Assembly: GCA_043228905.1 (NCBI GenBank)
Contig: JBHGNT010000022.1
Location: 10,292,001 to 10,356,000 of the forward strand
DNA length: 64,000 bases
Direction: 5' to 3'
Source: Azolla caroliniana
Lineage: Eukaryota > Polypodiophyta
The notes below the pieces were generated by a model that was not told the DNA's origin, ran no database searches, and saw nothing but the letters and a program-made list of their open reading frames with translations. How positions within the stretch are numbered: position 1 is the first letter of the stretch; every line of letters begins with the position of its first letter. Below are positions 30,163 to 43,939 of the stretch, piece after piece. Both the position numbers and the translations under genes were made by a program.

Positions 30163-32958
30163 TATTACAACATGTAATAAAAATACGTCATACTTTCAAT
30201 TGGATCATTTAATCTTGGTCCTTAGAATATGGTTTTAGAACCACTTTGCACAACTGTCTTAGGGCATGGTAAAGAGTATCATGTGCAACTAACAAGTAGA
30301 AAGAGCGCTATTATCTAATATAAAATCATCTTAGTAAATACTAGCTCAAAGAAAACATCTCTGGTTACTATGATATGAAATAACATTTGTTTGATATGAG
30401 AATTTAATAGTCCCAAGGATAATCTCTTGAGTTCTACAAATTGATAACGATTATGCAATAATCCTAGGTGTGAATACAAGGGCATACCATGTCATGTATA
30501 AGCAATATATGTACATATCATTTACATTGTTATTATTTAGGCTACCTAAAAAATGTCAACTTGATCACTTTGTGGCAACCCACCTTCAATTGGATGGATT
30601 TTTGGCATTATGATCCATTTGGATATTTAGTCAACAACCTATTATTGACTTTCATTTCTTCGAATTCTCTTTGAGATAATGTCTTTATGGTTGTATGGAG
30701 ACTGAGCCTCCTTATCGTTTATCCAAAGTTGCGTTACATGGGCATTCTCAAATATTCCCATTCTCCAAGGAATTTATAGAGGCATCATGAAGCAAGTGTC
30801 ATATTAATAAATTGTATGTTTTGAACTCTTTTTCCTTCACTTGCAAGTTGCATCTATATCTTACGATCTATATAATTGCTAGAATGTTTGCTAGTATTTT
30901 TGGCGCCCATGTATGAATATCGAAGTTCATGGCTTTGCAATTTAATGATATTCTGAAAATTTGAGCAGTCCTATGGAAGTGCCAAAACTTTTAAGCATTA
31001 CTCTTGGCGTAAAGGAGTACATTCACTGTCATTGCATTAATAACATAACACAATGTCATTGCCAAAAAATTAAATCACTTCTTCTTTTGTAAACCATCAT
31101 TGCAAATCTCAATTTAACTATTAAGCGTCACATTTATTTCTACTGGAACTTGGTATGGAAATATAGGAGAGACAAAGCAAGAAGTATGTATATTATATAA
31201 AAGTTTGCTAACAAGGGATGTATATTTGATATAAATAAAAGGGAAAAGTACCAGGATACCCCTGGAAGTTCGTATATTTACCAGAATGCCCCTGGAAGTT
31301 CCAAATTTACCAAACTACCCCTATGTCCAAAAATTTACACTTTATAAAGTAATTATACACTCAAATCTTTGCTAAATAGGGCTTGTAGATTTGAGTGTAT
31401 AATTACTTTATAAAGTGTAAATTTTTGGACATAGGGGTAGTTTGGTAAATTTGGAACTTCCAGGGATATCCTGGTACTTTTCCCTAAATAAAACATTAAA
31501 GTTACTAGTGCAATTAATTGTTTTTGTGTTTCTTTACAGTTATACTATGGGAGACAATGATGGGTAAAATAAGCAATGTCAATTATATACAACAACTTGA
31601 GATGCTACGATTATTATAAACAATATCATTTTATGAGTTTCATACTCCTTGTCTATCAACTATGTATAGCAGCAAATCAGTGTAAACAAATGTAAACATC
31701 CTCGTATTTTATATCAATGTATAAAGAAAGTTGTAACCTTCTTGGTTGCTAGGTTCAAGTTGTAGCCTTCGAGCGTTTTGTTCTTAATACTATTGAAGAA
31801 AATCTTTAAAAAAAAAAAACTATAGCAGCAAATCAATTGAGTTCTGGTAGAATTAGAAACAAGCTTGTAGTGTTTATGTACCATCTAAAATCTACACATG
31901 TGCTTATACATAAGGGCTTCGAAATAGGTGTGCTGCTAAATTACATTACCAAGACTATTAAATTTAAAATTAATTGGGTACTAATATATTTTAGACTTTG
32001 ACCTAGAACAATATTTCTTGTTATAAACAAAAGGGGTCAACCTAGGATTTGTACCATGCATTTTGCAAGATGTACTCCAAATGTAGGCATTATTTGTGGG
32101 GGGCTAAATCAAAGAGTATTTCATGTGTTGCATAAAGGCACTTTTGACCTTCATATACCATTTGGTAAGTTTGACAATATCAAGGCACATATAAACCACA
32201 ATTGTAAAGCTCTATTCTCTATGACATAGTTTGCCTTTGAACTTGGAGGTCATGTGTAATGTGATCGATTTTATAGTTTTACATAACATTTCACATTGCT
32301 TTACATAAATTAGACACACATAATATATGCACCCACCCAATCTATAACTCATCATAAATTTGCATAATAGAAATCATCATGCAAAATGAGGGTTAGATGT
32401 AGGAAGACAATATGGCTTTGAGTTAGTAATTCCTAGCAAAATGTAGTTATTATCACATGATGCTTACATTCGCAGTCAACAGTGAATGAAATTTTTTGTA
32501 CACATAAAACTTGATGTTTTGAGAGCATTGTGGTAACGATGCCACATTTCTTGAGGTCCTAAGTGTACGTATATTATTTAACACATATTTACAAAGAGTC
32601 AAATGCTACTGTTAGAGGTATGACAAGTATTCAATATGCGCGATACCACCGAAAAAGTGGCATTTACGGTTATGAACATTCAAAGGAGAAATTCGGGCAA
32701 GAAAACATGGATGGTTCTTGAGCTACACTAAGGGAATTGCTACACTCAAGAGCAAGTTCTTCTTTTTTGTCGCTACACTGTGATGACAATAACAAATATT
32801 TTTCCAAGAGATGTGCGAGCAACATTTCTTTACGAAACTTGTTCACAAAATGATTGCACAAAGTCAATGCGGAACTAAACAAAAGAAAATCAAACACTCT
32901 TTTATGGTTGTCATATATACTAATACTCTTGAGTCTTAAGACTCTGATTTTTGTCCTC
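30163..32958. other. Intergenic region upstream of receptor kinase
   Basis: A/T-rich, with only short random open frames and no protein similarity that I can see. The one clear structure is the foldback MITE at 31241-31484. A tatatac motif lies about 45 bp before the kinase ATG and could serve as a TATA box, but nothing else supports it. Confidence 0.6.
31241..31484. mobile_element. Mutator-type foldback MITE with 9-bp target duplication
   Basis: The element starts GGGAAAAGTACCAGGATA and ends with its inverted complement. The two arms pair almost fully around an 18-bp loop near 31370-31390. The left arm has an extra 30 bp or so that repeats ccagaatgcccctggaagttc. TAAATAAAA at 31232-31240 and 31485-31493 is an exact 9-bp direct repeat. 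Nine-bp duplications are typical of Mutator-like elements. No coding capacity, so it would depend on a transposase elsewhere. Confidence 0.92.
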
Positions 32959-35900
32959 ATGGCTCCATACTCTCCCCTAATCCTCGTCCTTCTCATTGTC
33001 TCTAGCTTCACCGCTTGGCTCGCATCCGCACAATCCCCTCCCGGATTCCTCAGCATCGATGTCGGATCCGCGGAGACTGCTAATTACACTGACCCAACAA
33101 CCGGGATCGTATGGACCCCGGACACCATCCTATGGCCACAACTTGCGGATTGGTCGACCACCTCCACCCTCGGTCCCCCGTCGGCCGATTTCGCCGATCA
33201 GAAACAATACCAGTCATTCCGATACTTCAAACCCCCTCCGGCATTAGCCGGATCCCCTAGCCCTTCCAAGCTCTGCTACTCCCTCCCTGCCCAAGCCAAC
33301 AAGTACTACTTGATCCGTGTTTTCTTGTGGTGCGGCACGAACCTCGCATCGGCCTCGACGCGTGTCCCTGGGGTCCTCAGTTTCCATATCATCATTGACA
33401 GCTACGTCGGGCCGCAGATCGATGTCTCGCTCCCGCAAAGGACTGCGTCCGTGGAGGAGTTCTACGTGCAAGCTCTCAATGGGAGCACCTCGGTGAATCT
33501 GTGCTTCTCGGCGGAGTCCGATGTGAGCGATGCCCCATTTGTGAATAGCATCGAATTGCGGCCTCTAGTCGACAAATTGAACGCCATCAAGGTCTTGAAC
33601 AGCTCTAACAGCGCCCTACGGGCCATGTCCCGATACGACTTGGGTGCCGCGGATAACAGCCCGCCGATTATCAGGTAAATAAACAAGGCATTGCATACAA
33701 AAGCTAAAGAACAAAGCACAAGCTGTAGTTGTGAAAGAAGTTATGTCACCTACTCTATCCGCATGATACATGTCATACATATTGTTGGTTGGGCAATACA
33801 CATTACACACATCTCAAAGGAGCTTATGGTCATGCGAACCCAAACTTGTGCATGGTTGTTTCTGTGTAGTTAGTGTTCCCTAGACACAAATATGTCTTGT
33901 GAATGCTATTGCATCGCCACACTTGAAACTATTTATTAGCTAGTTCCGTCTTGAGGATTAGTGTCGATACCATGGCATAATTGCAACCGCTCATATTCTA
34001 AAAACTTTGCATAGTTGTACAAGAAGTGGAAACTTTAGTATTCTCCTTTACTCTTTGCTAGGAAGTTGCAATATAAAATAACTAATCAAAATTAGGGGGC
34101 AGAAATCTGAAAAACATGTAGTAAGAGTTTAGTAATTTGTCAACATAAACAAATTTAGAAAATCCCTCATGTAAAAGTAGATAGGGTGATTTTTTCTCTC
34201 GATAAGGTAAGATAATTGTTTAATCTCTCTCGGCGGCTTTTAAGATATTTCAAATTCATTGTTAGAAATTTCAAAAATAAGAGTTTTCTAGGTACCATGG
34301 ATAATATCATAGAACTACAAACCTCCATTTGAAGAGTTATCAATGTTATATAGAGCTTTAACATTATAAAAGTGAATAATCTAGTGATTTCAACATCGAC
34401 AAATCATCTAGAGTGGGAGAGGCGATAAAAAGAAGCCCTAGAAAATAGTTCACACAATTGTTTCGTGCAAAGATGGGTTTAAAATTTTAAGGATATTACA
34501 CCCTCATTGCACCAACTATAGCCACCAATTTGCTTATGCCTTTTTTACCATTTTTGTCTCTCTTGACAAATGAGAAAGATGCTTCACAAGACACTCGGGA
34601 TATATACTTGTTTTGGATGTATTGTTAGAGTCAAAAGAAAGCAATGTTTTATGAAAATTACATTTTTTGGTACGCATAATATTTTGACATTGTTTTTGTT
34701 GTGGACATCACAATTTAAAAAGGTTTTGTACCATGCACAAAGGCATTGTCAATAAATGTATTAGAATATGATTGTTTTGTGTACTTAAGTAGGCCTTTCT
34801 CTAGCTGGACATGTTGAATTACCTCTCACTTCATAGTAAAAGATCCTCTACACCAGTCCAAAAATTTGCCTTTTTTAAGACAAATATAGCGCAAAACACT
34901 ACCCTCACTAGATTCACTCGATTATGTCAAAGTATTAAAACATTTGTTTGGTAAAGTTTGTGTGCATTAATGTTCACACACAACAAAACATGGGCTTCCA
35001 AGTTCCAGTGTGGAGAGTCAATTCACTTTATATGAAGATTTTTCTCAATTAGCCTCCAAATGGATAAGAAATTAACAAGTCTTTTGATATATTTTTGGAT
35101 AGGCAACATTTGACAAAATGTTAAAGCCTATATTTTGAAACGACTAGTGTAATGAAAAAATATGGATCAACATATGATGATCATATGGAATATGCAAGTT
35201 TGATGAAGAATTCTTTGCTCAATGTTCCATTTGTCTCTTGAAACAAGTTACAACAAGATTGTTTTGGCATTGTGTGTCAATGCAAGGCCCCTTTCCATGA
35301 TAAGACATACCAATAGCCCAACAAAGTCACATCATTAAGTAGTGCATCATAGACCCAAAGATTAGATCTAGAACTTAGATAATTATCAAATATGCATGAA
35401 TTGGTCAAATAACATATTTTGAGTTATAAAATAACAAAAGAGATAAGACTTGATCATTTCTCTCCATACACATTAATAGTGTGACAGCACTATATATTTT
35501 ATATAATGATATTATTGGATACATGCATATTATTATACAATTCTTTAGAGTTCATTGAGATTGTTAAAAAGTCAACTTAGGACGTTATTGATTTTATTGT
35601 AAACGATTGACCAACAAATTCAAGTCCAACTGCATCACAAAACATTTTGTTGTAAACTTTTGTCTCCTTTGCGTAGGAAGAAAAGTATATTAAGAAGTCA
35701 TATTGTGAATATGTTTAGGCGATAATTTTCACAAACAACTTGATCACGTTTTTTGGTGCAACAAGAAAAAATATGGTGATACAAATGCACTCGTTATGCA
35801 TATTATTTATTTATTCATATATTACCCCATATTATTGCTTGTGGCCGACAAGAAATTCAAGCGAAAACCAACAAAACAAATATTTTCAAGCAAGGATACT

Positions 35901-38900
35901 ACAAACAAATGTGAAAGTGGAAGTGGGCCTTTCAATGTGATATGTGTGTCACCAATTAGTTTGTACATTCAGACTAATCAAAATAACATGGTTCAACATT
36001 GTAGATTCCCAACCGATAGTTTGGATAGGTTCTGGTTCACATCAACAATCGGCCCCACGAACGTGACGAGCAACACGGTAGACGTGTCAAACATGCCGGA
36101 CGATGTGCCCATGGTGGTGATGCAATCAAATGTGATGGCCACCACGACAGATGGGCTCATGTACAACTTCAGTATTCCCGGAACCCACCATTACTACATC
36201 AACTTGTTCTTTGTGGAACTAGATCCTCAAGTCACAACCGGTCGTGTCTTTGATGTTAGTTTGAATGGAGTACCTAACGTCAAGAACGTTGATGTGTTCG
36301 ACTTGAATTTGGGACGCTACAATTGGTACTCGATTTTCACACCTAGTGCATTTGGCCCTTACGTCGACTATGTCCTTATCACCCTCACACCTTCCCCGTC
36401 CGCCACATATCTCCCTTTTCTCGCCGCACTTGAAGTCATGCAAGTCTTTGACAACCCCATGGTTGTCTCCACCTCATCTGACGATGGTATGTGCTTCCTT
36501 ATCTAGTATGTATAAATAGCTAAGCGAAGAATGCTTGCCATAACGTTCATGGATAATTTCGTTTTATAAAGAAAGCTTCTTCTTTATATATTTTTTCCAT
36601 TATAAGTGTACTCTTAAGAATAAGCATCTCATGATTGATTTGAAATAAGAGTCGGCAACGTCTCGGCTCAAGCTTGAACCAAGCCATTAAACCAGTTTAG
36701 CTTAAACCAATTTAAGAACCGGTTCGGTTCAAGTTTGAAAACTATCAAACCGGTTAAGGCTTAATCAGTTTGGTATGGACAAGGACAAATTGATAAAGAT
36801 AAAACCGAACTATTGGCGAGACTATTCATGAATATATATCATGTAGGTTATGATTTGTATGTGTACATATAGGGCAGCTAGCCCTTGATATATATTATAC
36901 ATATATGTCTACACTTGGATTTTCCCACACTTACAATTCACTAACCGTGTAGTGTGAGCGATATATGTGTTAGTCTTCTATTCATACTTTCAAATGTCGT
37001 CCATATAATTGGCCACCACCTTGAGTAACATCTGTTGGTTCTATTTTAACAGAATTGGGCATTCAAGGTATAACAACTACCCTATCAAATATGAGTATCT
37101 TCAAGGGAGATCCATGTTTGCCATTGGATTACAGATACTCATGGATAGGTTGTAATGAGAATACTTCTCCTCCCAGGGTGACATCTATGTGGGTACACTA
37201 CATTCAAAAGTATAGTATTCACATGATTTCTACTAGAAAATCCACATGTATTCACTAACATAATTTGTTGATAATAGATCCTTATCTAATTATAAGCTAG
37301 TTGGAGAATTTCCCTCAAGTATCAACAATCTTAATCAACTAGTTCAAATGTAAGATAAAGCTTAAGTGCACTTTTTATCTAGACATATAATTGTTTTGAG
37401 ACAATTTTCAAATCATGCAAAAAATGTGATCAACCGCCACATCATGTAGACTTCTAGATGGGAACGCTTTGGAAGGACCAATCCCTGATTTGAGCAATTT
37501 GCTATCGCTTGAAGTGTTGTAAGTGTTCTTTACTAATACTAACTTACTACATCCCACAAATATATATGGATGTGTATAAATGTTTAATTGTACCTCATTA
37601 AGCATGATTTCTTAATATGAAAACCTATCGGCAATTGTTGTATTCCTATGTTTAACAACGATATGCATACATATTGAAAATTATTGTATTTGATCCATAA
37701 ATACATTTGGTCGAAACATATCAATTGTGCAGAAATTTGAGCAATAACAAATTGAGTGGACCAATCCCAACTTCACTTGGGAATTTGACAAAGTTGAAAT
37801 ATCTGTAAGGATTCTCTTTTCTCTAAAATCACAAACACTTTGTATCGTTATTACTTATGTTATTTCATTCTCATTCTCTTTCATTTCTAGTGATTTGTCA
37901 CACAACAACTTTAGTGGAGTGATTCCAATTGCACTACAACAAAAGGAAGGGCTTGTTTTCATGTATGTTACTCACTTTCCTAGTTGTGTAATTGAGTACA
38001 ATATTGTATCATTTGTGTTGTCAAAAATATATTGTGCTATTGAAAACATCATTTGTGATTAACAAGTATTTGAGTGTTAATATTATCATGTGTAGGTATG
38101 AAGGAAACAACTTTTTGTGCCTTGCAACAAATGCTAGTTGCTCGAGCATTCCACCAATTTCATCAACACCAAAAAATAGCACACCATTGATTATTGGAAT
38201 AGTGTGTGGTGTTTTAGTTGTACTTATTGTGATAATAGTTTTATGCATTTGTGTGTGGAAGAGGCGACGCACTCCCCAACAATCCACAAGTCATGAAAAG
38301 ACAAGTCAACTAAATACAACTAAAACGGATTACCTAGATCATGGTAATGACTATGTCTTTACTTCTATGTCCATATACATCAATAGTTAATCTAGTCCAA
38401 AGTGATTTATATCTATGTTTTGTTGTAAATCCTTAAGATGTACTCACTTAATGCCTAAATCCAGATAAGTTTAAATCTAAATTATATGTTTATGATAGAA
38501 ATTGATAACATGAACCAAGATCTTTAACAATTCTCAATTTCGACATTCTCATAGAACCTAAATTTAATGCCACACATACTTTGATTGTGTCCTTCAAAGT
38601 ATGCAAACATATTTGTGTTTATCCCATGGATCATGGTTTGCCATCTATGAAAGTACTCCATCTCAATCACCAAATTAGCCGACCTTCACTACCATGTCGT
38701 GGTATATTAACATGAGCATTTGTGACCTTCACTACCAATATTTATGTGGAGTTTTTAGGAAGCTAGACTGCATATGTGCATGTTCCCCAAATCAAACCTG
38801 ATTAGATATGCTCTTTTAATACTTAAATGAAAACGAGTAAGTAGCCAAAACAATAGTTTCTTACAAACATGGTGATTGGAGAAGTATTCTTGTGTTAAAT

Positions 38901-40737
38901 ATGAATACAAATTCAGAGTTCTTGTCATTTCATCATGAAAGGTTTCATAATTTATAGGGTCATAGGGTCAATTTACAGTATCACAAGTCCATAATAATTT
39001 GGAATTTAATTTAACTTTAATCTAATGCTTATAAGTGAGCTCATATTTCCTGCATATCTTGTATAGCTGTTAGCCATACAAGAGTACTTGAAGCTACAAA
39101 TGTTGCACAACGCTTTAGTTTTGAAGACATTCGAATTGCGACCAACAATTTCGAAACAATCCTTGGTAAAGGTGGTTTTGGCATTGTATATAAGGGCATT
39201 TTGAAGAATGGAGTGGTTGTAGCAGTTAAAGTTTTATCCACTGCATCACACCAAGGAGTAGAAGAATTTCTCAATGAGGTATTTGCAAAAATGAATTCTC
39301 GCACATATACACGTCATTCTTGATTCGTGACTTGTTACAAGGAATGATGGGGGAATTCCTAGTGGACACTTGCTATTTATTTATTTTTGTTAACGTTTGG
39401 ACTATAGGTAACTCTTCTCTCTCGAGTGCATCATAAGAACCTCGTGGAGTTGGTAGGATATTGTATTGACAATAAGCTGGTACTTATTTATGAATATATG
39501 TCAGAGGGATCATTTTTCGATGCTCTTTTTGGTAAGTATCATAACCGCTCCTCTAAAATATATCATCATAATATGTACCTAAGGTAAAACAATAAAAGAT
39601 CATGACATTATTTTTTATATTATGCATGATGTGTTACTTGATTGTAGTTTTGTATAAAATAATAACACTTTGAAATGTGTTTCATGAAAAACAATGAAGG
39701 CAATACACGGACAATAGCCTTGAAGTGGAGAGAGAGATTGCAAATTTTGTTAGATGCTGCTCAAGGTGAAAGTTTAGTTAAATAAAGGTTTAGTCAATGA
39801 GTGCATGGGTACATTTATGGTGTTTGAAACCTTTCAAAAGTCTAATCTCATGTTAAAAGGTTTTGGTTGTAGGTCTTGCTTATCTACACACTGGATGCAA
39901 CTCTTTGATCATCCATAGGGATGTCAAGAGTAGTAACATTTTGTTGACAAAAGGGTTTGAAGGAAAAATGTCTGATTTTGGAATATCAAGGCTACAAGCC
40001 AATGCCGAGGTCATCTCAACAAGGTTGATCGGTAGCATGGGATATTTGGATCCTGAGTATGTTTTCATATATTCCCTTTATGCATACAATGTTTTTGAAA
40101 TTAGCATTTTAAATTATTTAATCTTAATTAGCACAACTATTTGTAGTAGCTTTTGATGCTAGGAGTAAAACTTGAAGTTTTTATCCAGAATGTAGTTTGT
40201 GAAACCACAAATTATTTCCCCAAAATCATGACTTCTTTCAATGGCCTTTTAAATTAGGTATGCAACGACATTCAAATTGACAGAAAAAGTTGATGTATAT
40301 AGTTTTGGGGTAGTTTTGTTCGAAGCTATGTGTGGTCAACTTCCTTTCGTAAGAGGCACACAAACAGGAGATACTGACATTCACATATCCCAATGGGTAA
40401 CCATCATTTATGCTATTATATTTCAGCTTAGGGAATATTTTTTAGATTACCAACACAAATTTGATTTGGAGCGTTGTAGGTGAAACGGTACTATGAGGAA
40501 GGTGAAATAGAAAAAATTGTTGACAAAAGACTTGGCAATGAGTATAACGTATCATCTATATGGAAAGTGGCGGAAATAGCAATGGCATGTGTCCATTATG
40601 AGGGGATCACGCGACCTACAATGAATATTGTTTGTAGTGAATTGATGGATGCCATCAGATTAGAATCTGGTTACATTGGAGTTTCACCTGCTACAACAGG
40701 AGAATTTCTTTCTTCAACGAATGTGCGAGCTCGATGA
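32959..40737 (+). CDS. Malectin-like LRR receptor-like Ser/Thr kinase, 14 exons
   Basis: Predicted exons: 32959-33674, 36005-36486, 37053-37188, 37278-37349, 37450-37518, 37733-37804, 37891-37962, 38096-38343, 39067-39278, 39408-39531, 39700-39765, 39873-40056, 40258-40396, 40480-40737. All introns are GT-AG and the exons join to 2850 nt (949 residues) in one frame. Order: signal peptide (1-23), two malectin-like halves (about 30-390), GDPCLP and CN motif, four LRRs of about 24 residues on 69-72-nt exons, membrane span (about 568-592), kinase (about 656-915). Kinase motifs are intact: [21 protein letters not shown], then YLDPEY. It resembles the LRR-I type plasma-membrane receptors. The ligand is unknown. 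Two broken copies of its 3' half lie upstream. Confidence 0.9.
33675..36004 (+). other. Intron 1 of the receptor kinase
   Basis: A 2330-bp A/T-rich intron between the two malectin exons, starting GTAAAT and ending TTGTAG. No coding or transposon structure that I could identify. Confidence 0.8.
36487..37052 (+). other. Intron 2 of the receptor kinase, with a repeat-like insert
   Basis: Contains a stretch (about 36650-36780) of repeated ggttcggttcaag and aaaccggtt words similar in style to the hAT-type MITE at 52148-52511. Terminal repeats and target duplication are not clear, so it is only a possible MITE remnant. Confidence 0.4.
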
Positions 40738-40961
40738 ACTAATTAAAGTCATAATGACAAATGATCATATCTTATTGTATTGTTTTCTTTATTCATCGAA
40801 TAACTTCCCCTTCTACAAGCTAGGGGAAAACATTGTGTGTGTACCCTTCAATGGAAAAACTATGGATTTTGGTGATGAGAAGTAACCAAAATTATGTTTA
40901 TATGTATGTAAGAAGTATGATTGATTATTAGCAATTTTGGGTACTATATTTTGTTATTGGA

Positions 40962-41031
40962 ATAATTGGCGACCACTGACGATCCTCACCTAGCAACGCT
41001 TGATAATTGGCGACCACTGACGATCCTCACC
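40962..41031 (+). repeat. 29-bp direct repeat at the LINE 5' junction
   Basis: The 29 bases at 40962-40990 recur exactly at 41003-41031, 41 bp apart, with tagcaacgcttg between. The second copy is in the RT frame; the first lies at the very edge of the insertion. Confidence 0.9.
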
Positions 41032-43939
41032 AATGCATATAAGATAATGGCCAAAGTCGTAAGTAAGAGATTGAAAATGGTACTTGGGGACATTATACAT
41101 ACAACGCAAACTGGTTTCTTGGAAAACCGGAGTATTGTGGACAATGTGATAACATTCTGGGAATACTCAGCATGGGCTGAGGAGCAAGAAGTGGACCTAG
41201 CAATAATGCTACTTGACTTCGAAAAAGCATATGACAGGATTTCATGGGATTTCCTAGAAGCAGTGATGGCAGCCCTAGGTTTTGAACAACAATGGATCCG
41301 TGGAATGGGTGCCTTCTACAGAGGTGCATCCAGCCAAGTGTTAATGGCTGGAAGTATGGGGAAGAGCTTTAAGATGCTACGTTCGGTACGCCAAGGATGC
41401 CCATTAGCCCCGTATTTATACATAATTGCAGCAGAAGCTTTGCATTATCAAATTGCTGATAGATCTTGGCAAATACAAGGCCTTACCTTACCCGATGCTG
41501 AAGTTATGGTGCTTGATACGGCATATGCTGATGACACAATGACCTATGTCAAAGGTGATGCACACAACTTGGGCAGATTGCAAAATGCAATTGATGAGTT
41601 TTGTAGGGGATCCGATGCTAAAATAAATTGGAATAAATCTGTGGGCATTTGGATCAGTAATAAACCCATGTTAAATTGGGTCCCCAACCCCAATTTTAGA
41701 TGGTTGAGGAAAGGAGAAGCTACTAGATACTTGGGCTTCAAAATTGGTATGGACATTGATCGGGCAGAACACTACAATCTACTAGTGGATAAAATAAAAA
41801 TGAAGCTAATATGGTGGAATGCAAGAAAACTATCATTTGCGGGAAAGATTGTGATTGCAAATCAGATTCTAATGGCCACTATATGGCACACTGCTGCATG
41901 CTGGATAATCGTGCCCAAGTCGATGAAATTGATAAAAAAGATCATTAGAAATTTCTTATGGGGGGGCACAGAGGAAAAACAAGCCGTTGCAAAGATTGCT
42001 TGGACCACACTTATAAAAAGGAAAAGTGAAGGGGGGGTGGGATTGATAGATCCCGTGATGCAAACGAAGGCCTTACTAGGCAAACTAGTGGTCCAGAGCC
42101 TACAACCTCCTGAGGCACCTTGGAAAGTTCTATGGCGGCGTAGATGGAAGATGTGGCTGCCAAGACAAGGTGGATGTTGGCCTAGCAGCCCATTTTGGGG
42201 CTTTGTGCCAGAAATGAGGCCCAAATACTGGGGAAGTATGCAGAGTCTTTGTGCTATCGGAATTATGAAAGCATGGCAAGAAATCAGAAAGGGGATCATA
42301 TGTAGGTGGAGAAATGATGCATATGCGCGGATATACATGCCAATTGTATGGAATCCATTGATTAGAGATGTGGATGGGCTGATGATAGGCCAAAAAACAG
42401 GTTTCAAATGGGCTGAGTTAATCAATGCCCAAGGGAATGCATTAGTGGAGTGGGAGAGGTTTTTGTCCAATGAGGTGGGCACTCAAAAGGCTAGAATATG
42501 GAGAATAAGCAGGGGTAAAGGCATGCTCAAGAGAATTACAAATGCCATTGCATGCTACAAGAATACATTGGAAGAGGAAGAAGTAACAACCTCTGAAATT
42601 GCGTGGACAGGTCTTATAGATGCTGAAAACTGTTTAATTGGCATTAAGGGAATGAAAGTAGAATCGAACGAGGTATGCTACTACAAACTAGAGCACGGAA
42701 GGGCAAGAGGTGAGCAACTAGTCTTTCAAAGAGAAAAGCCGATTAGGCTTATCGTAAAAACTGGTAAGAATATGATTATTGACCCTAAGCCAAGGGAGAT
42801 CACACCGGCGACAGTGTGTTGGCCTATAGAAGGGCATTTGGATCAGTTATCATGGGACCCAGCCAGGTATTTTTGGAGAACTCAAGGACAAACTGATGGG
42901 GAAAAGCTAGTTCAATTTTTCAGGTATAACACGAAGATTGGGAGGCAAATTCTTCTAGAACAAAAACATGACAAGGTTGCGGCAAGGAAATTTTGGATGC
43001 AGGAGGGCATAAGTGAAAGGAGACTAGATAAATTCTGGAAAATGATATGGCATGACAAATATGACCGCAAGATAATGATGTGTTTATGGCTTATTGCACA
43101 TAGAGCCTTGCCGGTAGGGACGTGGGGTAAAGGCCCCAATGTAGACCCTCGATGTACTGCATGTGGACAGATAGAAAGCATCTCCCATTGTCTATGGGAA
43201 TGTCGTGATGCAATGGTTGTATGGGGAAGGGCACTTCGTTTGCTTTGCCATGCCTCTAGTTCGTTCACCCTCAACTGGGGACATGCTTGTTGGATGTCTC
43301 TTGACGTTGATGTGGCGACATACGATAGCACATGCAATGCTAAGTACAGAGGGGAGAATGACATTGTTCGGCTGATCCCTAACAACGGGGTACCTACAAC
43401 TTGTGTACAGAATCAAAAACTTGAAGATCTTTGGATGTTGCTTGCCCCCATCACTATATGGCATATATGGACAGCAAGGTGTACCAGGGTATTTTCTGCA
43501 CACAAACGCCCTCCAGCTGAATCGATTAAGCTAATTTGGCACACACTCATAACTACACTAAGAGCTCAATATGAGCGGATTAATGGTACTAATGATGCTG
43601 CAGACTTAATGAGGCTGAATTTTCGAAAAAGATGGTGTACGACACCGATGGCCGCAGCAAATGGAATGGATATACTATGGAAGTATGATGTACCCAGATG
43701 GTTGTTTCCCCCTCCCATTAGTTGAACGAGGGGCGTGAAAGACATGGCAAGTGGGATAGTGAAGGTAGGTGATGTATTTGTAAGGATGGCTTGAGTCATA
43801 TGTAAAAGTGTAAGATAAATAAGTGAGATCTCTCATATGTAGGCTAGGATAATCTTGGCACGGCCTACCTGAGAAAGGGATCGTGTTCATGTATATTTTA
43901 ACTAATGGAGTATATTCTTTTTTGGAATAAAAAAAAAAA
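40962..43939 (+). mobile_element. 5'-truncated LINE with long intact ORF2 part
   Basis: An uninterrupted frame of about 919 codons runs to the stop at 43723-43725. It lacks the endonuclease and starts inside RT. RT blocks are NWRPLTILTNAYKIMAKV, QTGFLENRSIVDNV, LLDFEKAYDRISWDF, VRQGCPLAPYLY and the catalytic TAYADDTMTY. A C-terminal zinc-binding domain (CTACGQIESISHCLWEC) and an Arg/Trp-rich end follow. A 3' tail ends in a run of A at 43928-43939. The first 29 bases (40962-40990) are repeated at 41003-41031. No clear target duplication. The insertion lies about 225 bp after the kinase stop codon. Confidence 0.9.
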
